Positions 21,141-31,440 of a stretch of 64,000 nucleotides of DNA are shown here, piece by piece. The DNA comes from Paragorgia papillata (Eukaryota; Cnidaria; Anthozoa; Scleralcyonacea; Coralliidae), in the NCBI GenBank assembly GCA_035771165.1, contig JAWNZC010000106.1, positions 2,241,501 through 2,305,500 of the forward strand, written 5' to 3'. The position numbers and the translations under genes are program-made. The notes beneath the pieces were generated by a model. It was not told the DNA's origin, made no database searches, and worked only from the letters and a program-made list of their open reading frames with translations. Within the stretch, counting starts at the first letter, position 1; each line of letters opens with the position of its first letter.

Positions 21141-22793
21141 TCTCGTTGGAAGTATAAAGTTTTTCCGTGCCTTTATTTTCTTCCCCAGGCTCCTGGTCTA
21201 GCTCTATTTTCACGGTCTGATCGCAAATGGACGTGTGATGACGTCGGTCGCACTGTTGACATTTTCTTTTACTCGGGCACTCTGCCACTCTGTGGTTTTC
21301 ACCAGTGCAATTAAAACAGAGACGACGTTTAGCTAGTATCTGTTTTCGCTCGGAAGTCGCTGTCACTTTAGAGCACTCACCGGATTTGTGAGTCTTATCT
21401 TCACAATATATACACCCACGTGGTCGGTCGTCTTGGCGCCGTGCGTGATAATCGGTTGCGACGGAAGTCGCGAGGTTTGGGCTCAATGGATTGACTGTCG
21501 ATCGGATTTCCTCGCGTCCAAAGTGCAATGCTGGATCGGTCCTCACTAGATCACCGCGAATTCCAGACAATTTTTCGAGTGTTAACGCCACGTTGCCGTT
21601 AATCTGTTGAAGACACCCCATTGTCTCTAACGACTGTACAGCGTACATCAACTTGTCATAAAACTCGTGAATCCTCTTGACATTGGCGTTCGGTACGTTC
21701 GGTAGTTCAAGAATTTCCTTTGTATAGGCTTTGATGATTTCTGATTCTTTTCCATATTTATCTTGCAGTATGCTCTTTGCTCGGTTGTATCCTTCACTGG
21801 TGAATGGTAGGGCCTCTACCGTTTTCCTCACGTTAGCTTCGAGCAATTCGCGCAAGTACGCAAATAGGAATTCCTGCTTTGTCGATGGTTTCAGTAAACT
21901 GACCCCAAAAGCGAGTCCACTCTTGATAAGTTCCATTGAATTTTGTTATCTCTAGCTCGGGTAACTTTGCTTGTAGCCCAGAAATTGCTCCATTTGTTGT
22001 CGATTTGGTGCTGGTAGCTAATTGTAATTCTGATTTAAATTTCATGCGTGTCTCGTGTAGTTCTCGTTCGTATAAAAGCTCTTGATCTCGTTGTCGGTGT
22101 ATATCTTGTCTTTTCACACTTTCTCGCCATTCTTGAAGACGGCTGTTCTCGTGGTCTGCGCTTTTCAGTTTAGCATCGATTTCACTCACCCATTTTTCGA
22201 TATCACTTAAATCATCCTTCGCTGCAATCTTCTGCGCTTCGACTTCCCTTTTCAGACGTTCAACTTTGCTCGCTGTGGTCTTGAGAGCTATTTGGTGGCC
22301 TTCGATTGCCTCGGACTTTTGAGCTTCAAGTATCTTCTCGGTCCTATCTACACAGGGGCGCAACTAGAAAATTTCGAGGGCAGGGATTGAACGCAAAAAA
22401 AGGGCAAAGTCGTTCAGTATTCTAAACAATTTGGGACTAGAAGCCAGTGGCGTGGGAAGCGGAGATTCTTGGGGGCTCCGGGGAAATGCCCCCCGGAACT
22501 TTTTTGAATTTTGGGTCTCTGAAACGGCATTTCCTGCATTTTTAGGACGCTTTTCTCGTATTTTCGGGTGCGGAAATTTTTATTTTGGTCTCGCATTTAT
22601 GCGGAGAATTGTATTGCGTGCTACAACACGATTAATTATCTGTTTATCTAATGTCTAACCTAGTATTAGAGGTCTCACAAAAAGGGCAGGGGTTGCAACC
22701 CCCCAACCCCCCCCCCCCCCCTAGTTGCGCGCCTGCTACAGTTATTTTCACTTGTACTAACTTGACTTGCAGTGTTGATTTGGGGGACTCCAT
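21103..22793 (-). pseudogene. BEL/Pao gag (DUF1759-type) with three CCHC zinc knuckles
   Basis: The ATG at 22791-22793 starts 18 codons that run into a 383-bp MITE (22353-22735). Beyond it the frame resumes in a coiled-coil region (about 22350-21950) and FNGTYQEWTRFWGQFTETI. One frame break near 21880 leads into EFLFAYLRELLEANVRKTVE and YNRAKSILQDKYGK. Three zinc knuckles follow: CIYCEDKTHKSGEC, CFNCTGENHRVAEC, CQQCDRRHHTSIC. A further frame break near 21120 separates gag from the protease. Confidence 0.85.
22353..22735. mobile_element. 383-bp hAT-like MITE inserted in gag
   Basis: The ends are CAGGGGCGCAACTAG and CTAGTTGCGCGCCTG, inverted with one mismatch, flanked by a 5-bp duplication CTACA at 22348-22352 and 22736-22740. 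Removing it and one duplication rejoins the gag frame. A 5-bp duplication with hAT-like termini fits the hAT5-type group. It holds a C-tract at 22701-22721. Related sequence lies at about 25540-25800 and 43800-43960. Confidence 0.85.
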
Positions 22794-22844
22794 AACCGAA
22801 GGTCGCGTTTCTTTGCTGTGTTTCAAGCTTCCCTTCTCACATAA

Positions 22845-22862
22845 ATCCCGTTGGAGGTGCCA
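22845..22862 (-). promoter_or_regulatory. Candidate tRNA primer-binding site
   Basis: Read on the minus strand, TGGCACCTCCAACGGGAT lies two bases after the shared terminal 17-mer, where a retrotransposon primer-binding site is expected. It starts with TGG, complementary to the CCA end of a tRNA. The tRNA species could not be assigned. Confidence 0.5.
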
Positions 22863-22881
22863 GGTGTCGGAAACTTTGCCA

Positions 22882-23519
22882 TATATTCCCGCGAATATTC
22901 CCGTGAGCGATGTATTGGCGGATGTATTCGTAGACCGGCTAAAGTTCTCGAAACCCGCTCGCATTTATACTCGAACGAAACGGGCGAGAATGGTTAATAT
23001 GTTTCACGTGAGCGGTGAGCGGTTGTAACTTGCATGACCTAAATCTAGACTATCGATTATATATTAAAGCAACAATCGAAATATAGTAATTCTAACGTTC
23101 GTTTCGAGCGAAAGCACTTCGTCAGAGCGATACGTAAAGAGTGTTTCTCTGTTTCGGCAGTATACCTAACCTTACTCGATTGTTGTTTCATATTTCGTAC
23201 ATCACACTACTTTCATTTTATTATATATTACATGTAAAGCAATACACGCCGCGAATTGTGTCAGCTTGAGCTCCAACAGTAAACAAGTATATTCAATAAA
23301 TGGAAACTTACATGCTCGAATTGGACACCCACATACACAAGTATGAGATAAAGCGTTTTTACTTTCATACGCAGCACATTTTTTGCCATGACGACGACAA
23401 CGTCCTCTAAAGTTTCCAGCTAAATCCATCTTTGTAAGCAGACGAAACGAACGAACAAACTATCCATCAACGACAGTGCTTTTTAACCGCACTGTTTTAC
23501 TTCCGGTTAGCCTTTTGTG
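22882..23519. other. Expected 5' LTR position, mostly unrelated sequence
   Basis: This stretch should hold the 5' LTR but does not match 17809-18131. On the minus strand it has a TATA-like GAGTATAAATGCGAG (about 22966-22980). At 23070-23190 it contains a diverged copy of the foldback repeat also found at 26899 and 49394 (CAACAATCGA ends). No gene was seen. Confidence 0.4.
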
Positions 23520-24633
23520 AGAATTTAACTTTTACATTTTTAACTTTTTGTATTTTTAACTTTTACATTTTTAACTTTTGTATTTTTAACTTTTACATTT
23601 TTAACTTTTACATTTTTAACTTTTACATTTTTAACTTTTACATTTTTAACTTTTACATTTTTAACTTTTACATTTTTAACTTTTGTATTTTTAACTAGTT
23701 ACATTTTTAACTTCTTACTGACGGAACATGCAGAGCTGACGAAGCAAAATTACCGGTATGGTCTGCTGAGTGACGAAGGATTCTCTACTTGACGAGTAAT
23801 AAAATCGTCTGGTTGTCTCGTTGATGTCTCGTTCATAGAGGAACGATTCCGTTCAGTTACGTTACGTTACGTTACGTTACGTTACGTTAGCTACTCCGAT
23901 CCTTGACCCAAAACGTACGTCGCTGGTCAGATAATTGAAGATAGTATTCTAAACGGTGTTCTGCCAGCCTAGACACTAGGCCTTCTATATATATATATCT
24001 TGGCGAGGGGGCTCGCGTGCCTGTAGCGGTCTGGAACCCAATGATAAATAGAAGTTCTGCCATAACTGATCATGATTTCTGTGCACGTGCGATCACTGCG
24101 ATGTCGGTTTATTCCAGATCAGTTGTTCACCTTCTGGCCCGAATAATTTTTGCTGGGTGTCGTTTTACATTCACTCGCGGCTGCTTTTCTCGCACGTCAT
24201 AAGACTATATATTGATTGATCTGAACGCGCTGATCCGAACTGAAGCAAGGCAAACCGGCAGCGTTTTCTGGTTCACAACAGAATGTTTGACAGAATTACA
24301 ATGTCTTCGCCTTATTTTGTTATTGTGTCACCGAATTATGCCGACACGAAATACGTTTTAAATTGCTTTCGCATAAATAAACTGATGCCGCCGAATTGCA
24401 AAATACAAAACACAAAAATTAAAAAATGCAAAATTTAAAAATACAAAAGTTAAAAATACAACAAAAGTTAAAAATACAAAAGTTAAAAATAAAAAAGTTA
24501 AAAATACAAAAGTTAAAAATATACTAGAAAGTTAAAAATACAAAAGTTAAACTGATATAAAAAAAAAATATACAAAAGTTAAAAATACAAAAGTTAAAAA
24601 CACATTTCATGTTGTCGCGTCTGGGCTTCCGTA
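23520..24633 (-). repeat. Right terminal inverted repeat with two minisatellites
   Basis: This is the inverted counterpart of 16859-17791. It carries its inner 15-bp array at 23522-23715, a GTTAC pentamer array at about 23856-23887 that is only about two units long on the left side, and its outer array at 24405-24600. An 88-bp insertion at 23966-24053 is absent from the left repeat. Confidence 0.8.
23966..24053. mobile_element. 88-bp insertion with 8-bp duplication
   Basis: GTTCTGCC at 23958-23965 is repeated at 24054-24061. The left inverted repeat has this sequence only once, so the 88 bp in between is an insertion that made an 8-bp target duplication. It contains a short TA run and no coding sequence. 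Confidence 0.7.
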
Positions 24634-25591
24634 CGTTGCTAAGGAAGTTTGTATTTAACTCTTTTGACTTTCTGCAACTCGGCACATGTAGTTATTTAAA
24701 TAGTACATGTGACAAAAGCTTAGGCCTACGCTAAACGTCGCGAAGTACACGAATTTAATTAAGACGAATTTATTTGTTTGAATTTTATTCGACGAAACTA
24801 CGACGTATTAGTTCACTTTCTTTGATGTACCGCGGTTGTTTATTTATAATAGTTACTCCCAACCACGCTCCGGGCTAATATATATTGCATATGAGTCACG
24901 ATTAGGGGCATTTGCTATTTTTAGAGTATATTGTCTATTGTATTCTATTGTATTCCCTTTCATTGTTTTTATCGTATTCCATTGTGTTACCTCGTTCTTT
25001 GAAAACCACTGCAGGTATTGTCTACTCCTAAATCATGACCGGTTTAGGCTTCATAAGTGGCGCGTGCGCTGTTGTGACGAATTCAACTCGGCCAGCCGAG
25101 TTACCCGGCAAGAGAGTGTTTATATGGAAATATTTCCATCCCGGCATGCCGAGATCTCGGCTAGCGAAGTAATCCGCCTGTCTCATATAAACACTCTGCC
25201 GGGATAGCATCGAATTTCTATACATGGCGGGTAACTCGGTTTGCCGAGTAACTCGGCTAGCCGGGTAACTCGGCTCCATATAAACAGGCCTTTAATATAC
25301 TGGAAGTTACTATCGCAAGGAAGTGCTGCCTGGTACAAAATTGGATAAGGGTGTAAAAGAAATAAGAAATAATTTTAAAAAGCCTTGTGTTTTTAAAGTT
25401 GTTAGTAGTTATTTGTTAGCAGTGCGGCGTTACCAGAACCCTGATTATGGCGGACGTGTGAGGAGGAGCCAAGGTGGATTGATGTCTAACTCGAGGTCAA
25501 ACTGTGCGGAGGGCTTGACCTTTGGGGTTTGAGCGCCGCAAAGGGCAAGGAATCTGCAGGGTATGAAAAATTGAAAACTCCCCCCCCCCCC

Positions 25592-25622
<31 letters not shown>

Positions 25623-26332
25623 AATGTTGTAACCTAACGTGCCTGAAATGCCATTTTCTGCATTTTGGAGTGAGATTTTACAGAATTGTGAACATTATGA
25701 AACGTCATTACACTTTTTTCTTTTCTTTTTTTTTTTTTTGGGGGGGGGGGGCGTAAAAGGGCGAATTGGGGCGGTTACTCCACTAGCCTCCTTTGGCTGT
25801 ACACCACTGATTGTTAGTGAACGTCATTTAGGCAGGACGAAGGATAATGTTCCATCTGAAAATACTGAAATTTATCCGAATTGAGTTCATAGCTCCACTA
25901 ATTAGTGAGGCCACGATGTCCAGAGCGCTTATTTGCATCTGCGTGTGGGTTTGGCTACGAACCGCGAGCCAACATGTGACTAGCATGTGACAATCAGTGA
26001 CGATGTGAGTGACCAACACTGGCCATGAGTGATGAGTCATAACCACGAGGTTGAAATTGGGCAAAAATCGAAAGAAGAAATTATAAAAGTCTGTGTTTAA
26101 ATTGTTGAGGCTTTGCGAAACTGATGCGTGCATGCCAAATGCTTTCTTTCTTTGCTTTCCTGATGTCTGATCAAGTCTTTTCCGTATCGGATGTGTTTTG
26201 TGTGTTCACAGACATAGTTCAGTAATGTCGCTGGCAAGTATCTTGATATTATATACGCTTACACGCCGTGAACATGACGCTGTGTTGATATTTAATACCC
26301 GAAGAGACTTGACATATGAACGCGCGCTATAG
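24634..26332. other. Intergenic with MITE remnants and homopolymer tracts
   Basis: No gene was seen. At about 25080-25293 there is a GGCCTGTTTATATGGAGCC-ended repeat with internal inverted AGAGTGTTTATATGG blocks and several ACTCGGCTAGCCGGGT motifs. At 25580-25608 there is a run of 29 C followed by an AC repeat, and at 25721-25751 a T-run followed by a G-run. The part 25640-25700 resembles the interior of the MITE at 22353-22735. Confidence 0.5.
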
Positions 26333-26898
26333 TATCCTGTGCTCTTCTCCTGCGGGCAAAACAAAATGGCGGCCAGTTTTGCTTTGTTTATCGAAGCAGG
26401 AGATTTTGTTGATAAACAAGGCTGATGTTGTAGAATAACGAGAAAAGTCAACAAAATTAAGTAGAAGAGTGTCCACAGGTATGTTTCTTTACAATTTTCA
26501 AACCATTAATATATTCAAAAGTTGTAAAACCTGTTTTGTCGACAAATATCGAGTACGCCAAGTTTCTATTGGCCGTGTCTTGTGTAATAATACCAAAAAA
26601 TATAAAAATGTCAAACTTGTTATTTCATTTATGAGGTATATATGCTAAAACAATTATTCATCCAGCACTATTCACCTCCACTTGGTGAATAATTGTTAAT
26701 TATTAATTGTAATTATTATTATTAATTGTTATTATTGTAATTGTTATAATTGTTATATTATTGTGTAGCCTCATGATGGCGTATTAAATGGCGTGTCAAT
26801 CTTTTCATGTTTTCCATAGAGTTATAGAAACACGTCTTTTAATTGTTATAATCCAAACAGTGAAATAAAAGTAGTGTGCTGCGTAGTCAGTGTAGAAA

Positions 26899-27080
26899 CA
26901 ACAATCGAAATATAGTAAGGTTAGATATACTGCCGAAACAGAGAACGTAGGAGTCTAATGTTTCGAGCGAAGGCCCTTCGTTAGGGCCACGTTTCTCTCT
27001 GACGAAGAGCCTTCGCTTGAAACGTTAGACTCCTACGTTTCCTGTTTCGGCAGTATATCAAACCTTACTATATTTTGATT
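26899..27080. repeat. Foldback repeat, also at 49394-49576
   Basis: The ends ACAATCGAAATATAGTAAGG and its inverse enclose arms with GAACGTAGGAGTCTAATGTT and CGAGCGAAGG/CCTTCGCT, around a central CCCTTCGTTAGGG. The second copy at 49394-49576 is the duplicated partner. A third, diverged copy lies at about 23070-23190. Confidence 0.75.
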
Positions 27081-27559
27081 ATACTAATTGTTATATTCTG
27101 TCACTCAAAATGAAATCCGGAAATCTCAGACGTTCTCCCACACGTCATTATCCCACATGTTACCATCACGTATTGCCATTGGCTAATAACTAAAACCTAT
27201 CGAGATGTGTATAATATATCTCTGCCCTTTTTCTCTTATCATTCGCTTCTAATTCTAAATATTTTGACTGTATTTTCTTTAACTAGCATGGGAAAAACAT
27301 AATATAGCATTATTATTCCGTTTTATTCATTTTTCAAACGTTTGCAAGCTTAAGTAAAAATTCGAGGGAAAGTCCCTACTTAGCTCGGGAAACTCCCGAC
27401 TAATATCATATTATACATGATGATTATATTTCATAATGTACTTGTAATAACATGCAACTATTGGTCAGTTTTTGTTACGTATGCTCGACACACGATACAA
27501 CAGCTTATCAGTTTCTTCCGCTCGTCAAGGACGCAGGTTCTGTATTTGAGCATTTGGAT

Positions 27560-27860
27560 GGTAATTATGTACTATTTAAAACACGAGCAGGAGTGTTTTA
27601 TCAGATATAAAACACGAGGCGAAGCCGAGTGTTTTAGATCTGATAAAACACGTTCTGCGAGTGTTTTGAATGGCTTAAAAAACGATCACCATTTGGTAAG
27701 TTCGTTGGCGTAGTAATTTTGAAAAATAACGTTGTCTAAGGCGAGAAAATCAAAGCTAAAGTTTATGTAAATCAGGAGAAAATTTTATCAGATATAAAAC
27801 CACGATACGGTTATGATTTTTCTTTGTGTTTTCCTCATGAATTATTAATGAGTTTTTTAA
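27560..27860 (-). repeat. Dispersed repeat, inverted relative to 41000-41290 and 63680-63970
   Basis: It shares AAAACACGAG, TTACATAGACTTTAGC-like and TTAATAATTCATGA blocks with the other two copies in opposite orientation. It is absent from the matching place in unit 2 (near 50058), so it inserted or was lost after duplication. Confidence 0.65.
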
Positions 27861-28289
27861 TGATATATACATACTGAAGTTTCTTCGCAGACTCTGGTGA
27901 GCTCAATTTATCACGATTCATCGGAACAGCATTAGATTTTGACATTTTGTCCACTCCCGACAGAGCAGGTTCTGTGAGATCTGTGTTCCCCCGAATGTAA
28001 GTAGATAATTTGTGTTAAACTCAGACGAAGTAATATCGAGACATTAGTCTTTCATGCATGGCATTAGACAGGGTAGAATCGTCTGGCGTTGGACAGAGCA
28101 AAAAGATCAAGTTGTTGCACAATAACAAAGCGATTGAAAAGGTTAATGTGGTGACTGTCACTGATAGAGATAAATAATTTTGAATGTGGTTATTATCTAA
28201 GATTATTTCTAAGTATAAAAGGAATGGACAGTTCTGGCAATGTAGCTTTTGACCACTGAACTGAAAATTGTTGCGTCTGTACTCTGTAT

Positions 28290-28720
28290 GGCAAAGCAAA
28301 CAAGCCAAAGCAAAGCGAAGCACAGCCCAGCGAAGCAAAACAAGCTAACTAAAGCAAAGCAAAGCAAAACACAGCACAGCAAACTTCAAGCAAAGCACAG
28401 CAAAGCAAATCACAGCAAAGAAAAGCAAAGCAAAGGACGGCACAGCAAAGCAAAGCAAAGGACGGCACAGCAAAGCAAAGTAAACCACAGCAAAGCAAAG
28501 CAAAGTAAAGCAAAGGAAAGCACAGCAAAGCAAAGGACGGCACAGCAAAGCAAAGTAAACCACAGCAAAGCAAAGCAAAGGAAAGCACAGCAAAGCAAAG
28601 GACGGCACAGCACAGCAAAGCAAAGTAAACCACAGCAAAGCAAAGCAAAGTAAGGCAAAGGAAAGCACAGCAAGGCAAAGGACAGCAAACCAAAACAAAG
28701 CAAAGTAAAGCAAACAACAT
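28290..28720. repeat. AAAGC/ACAGC pentamer array
   Basis: About 430 bp made almost only of GCAAA and GCACA pentamers, with longer internal repeats of GGACGGCACAGC type. Open frames on both strands across it are artefacts of the pentamer. A shorter partner lies at 50935-51115 in unit 2. Confidence 0.9.
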
Positions 28721-29798
28721 ATCTTCAAGCACGCCGTGACGCAGTTTTAATTAAATCCGCACAAACAAATCCGAACCTGAGTGGTTTTGTTATTTATTAT
28801 TCTGAACTCAAGTTTCCTCAGTCTAGTGTACATTTTGTTCTTTGTGTTTATGATTGAACATTACATAGCGATATTTCGAACAATGATACTATAGACTATT
28901 TTATTTTGCTTTGCAATGACGATAAAGATGAAATATGTGTGTTTCCGATTAGTTTATAGAGAATTGGTCTTCTTGGAATATCATTTGATTTCACGATAAT
29001 ATTATTGTAATTTGATGTTTAAAAAGGCTACAAACAATGACTGACATGACTGCAGTAACATTTCTAAAAGGTCAAAGTGAAACGTTTGTGTGAGCACAGT
29101 AAGCAGACAACCTTAAGGTCTACAAGACTCGAACACGTGAACAAAGACAGTTGTAAAACATGTCACGCTACTATGCTACTGAATTTAGTAATAAAATCGC
29201 ATTTTCGAAAACGCAAGCGGTGATTGGTTAAAAGCCGTGTTTTATAACTCTATGGAAAACAGGGAAAAATTATATACGCCATCCAATACGCCAACCATTA
29301 CGCCACATAATATATGCCATTATACGCTTTAATCCATTCACAGAAAACGTTTTCCGTGTTTCTATAGAATTATAGAAACACGAGAGGAAGTTTGGGGAAA
29401 TGAAAAATTACAGTGGGAACAGAGATTCCGCAGGGTAAGTGTTTCTACACTATTTCGAGCTTTTCCAAACTTCCACGAATGTTTCTATAACTACTTTATG
29501 GCAACACAGAAAACATTTTCTATTTCTTAACTAGTGTACTACTAAATTAACATGCATAACATGTCCAGGACGAATATTGACCTTTAAATCTAAGCAATGC
29601 TCTCTTTGTAAAGGTATTGTACAACAGCATTGAAATAGTCCCAAGCCACAGTCTCTGGTGGATACATGCAAGTTGTGAATATTAATGAACTTATTACTGT
29701 CCTTATATGATGGAAAGTTTCTTTTCAAATACATAACTCTCCTTTTGATGTAAAACTGTGTTTTTGCAGAATAGTACAGCTTGGTAAGTAGTAATGTC

Positions 29799-29853
<55 letters not shown>

Positions 29854-30470
29854 GCCCCTGGGATATCCCACCAAATACTGCACAAATGTTTATCAAAGTT
29901 TGTGGAAAGACTGATCATAGAGCAAGAACCAAACCTTTCCATTTTGGTTGAATTTGGATGAGAAATAATAATAATAATAATAAAAATCTGACTACAAGAT
30001 TCTTTGTGAAGAAGAAATGCTTGATTGCGCTCATTATCCTTATTTTATGCCAACATTTTTGCATAAGGTACGAGTGCAATCAAGCATTTTATTCATTCAT
30101 ACATGTGTAGTAATAATAACCCGCTGGTGGAGGTATTTACTCAGCCCCTGAGTGGCCTCTTGTATGTATAGAAAAGAATCTTAATTTGGTGGCTATTTAG
30201 AATGAGGTCTATTTATGCGTCAATTCTCGTTGATGTGCTGCGGTTAATATACTGTATAGGTTAGTTGCCTTACATATTAAATGACCTACTATATTGCTTT
30301 AAAACTAGAATACAATTTTTTTGTTAAAAAGCAATGGATATCATCTATATTATGAATATACTAAGTCAGTTAGTTATCAGCTATTCCAGTCTTAGTTACT
30401 AATGTATATATATTACATAGTTCTCAGTTTGTTGACCCAATTTTGTTCACCTATTTCTGTTTCTTTGCAG
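28721..30470. other. Upstream region of TPR-CHAT copy 1
   Basis: Non-coding. It includes a TCTG tetranucleotide array at 29799-29854 that is missing from unit 2, a foldback-like stretch at about 29216-29480 (AACACG/CGTGTT motifs), and 29560-29770, which matches 52990-53180. A first 5'UTR exon probably lies here, but no donor could be chosen. Confidence 0.5.
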
Positions 30471-30620
30471 CTAAGAACAGCCTTGCCAGTATAAAAAATG
30501 GCATCCGCTCAAGAACGTTTTGATGCAGGGAAAATGCGTCGTGAAGTAAGTAATTTAAATATCAATACTATTTTAGAGCTATTTGAAAAAGACCAAACTG
30601 GGACTAGTTGCATAAAGTTA

Positions 30621-31118
<498 letters not shown>

Positions 31119-31161
31119 TTTGATCAAATCTACACTCGTATAAAAATCCTACAGCTCGTTG

Positions 31162-31440
31162 ACGGGATGTGTTCGCAACAAGCTTGTAGCAGTTAACAAT
31201 TGTTAACAAGTTGCGATTTTATCAAGCCAATGCAAGCTTGTTGTCAACCTTGTAGCAACTTGTTAAGTTCAGAACAGTATAACAAATTGTTGCAACAACT
31301 TGTTAAAAGTCCGTTGAAGTCATCAACTTTGTTACAAGTTGTCAACAACCTGTTACAGACTTGTTAACAAACTGGGAACAACCAGTGTGAATGCATCCTG
31401 GTAACGACTTGGAACAGCTTTGTAACAACTTGCTTGCAGG
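31162..31440. repeat. AAC/TTG-rich quasi-repeat in intron 1
   Basis: Irregular recurrences of CAACTTGTTAACAAG-like words, matched at 54628-54905 in copy 2. It is a dispersed-looking low-complexity repeat with no coding function. Confidence 0.55.

Larger units (their letters stand above)
17792..22881 (-). mobile_element. Degenerate BEL/Pao LTR retrotransposon
   Basis: Minus-strand order is gag, zinc knuckles, aspartic protease, reverse transcriptase, RNase H, integrase, which is the BEL/Pao layout. A candidate primer-binding site follows the 5' boundary. Both ends share TGTCGGAAACTTTGCCA (17792-17808 and 22865-22881), the expected LTR 3' terminus in plus orientation, but the adjoining sequences do not match, so normal paired LTRs are not visible. 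At least six frame breaks, a lost active-site residue and an integrase deletion make it inactive. Confidence 0.85.
16859..24633. mobile_element. Large foldback-type element with about 1-kb terminal inverted repeats
   Basis: The left end TACGGAAGCCCAGACGCGAC at 16859 is repeated in inverse at 24614-24633. It is flanked by a 6-bp duplication CGTTGC at 16853-16858 and 24634-24639. The repeats extend about 930 bp on the left and 1,110 bp on the right and contain the same order of blocks: outer 15-bp minisatellite, unique segment, inner 15-bp minisatellite. Most of the interior is a BEL/Pao retrotransposon on the minus strand plus about 640 bp of other sequence. No transposase fitting this element is present, so it is non-autonomous. 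The superfamily is not determined. Six-base duplications occur in several groups and do not decide it. Confidence 0.75.

Noticed and set aside
22651..23028. 125-codon plus-strand frame with a proline run
   Set aside because: It runs over the MITE C-tract and is antisense to gag and the primer-site region.
16859..24633. Polinton-type element, suggested by 6-bp duplication and long inverted repeats
   Set aside because: No polymerase B, integrase of that type or capsid-like gene is present, and the interior is a BEL/Pao element.
28249..28732. Several frames rich in Cys, Leu, Phe or in Lys, Ala, Ser
   Set aside because: They arise from the AAAGC/ACAGC pentamer array, on both strands alike.
29703..29942. 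Frame with DRQT repeats
   Set aside because: It is the TCTG tetranucleotide array read on the minus strand.
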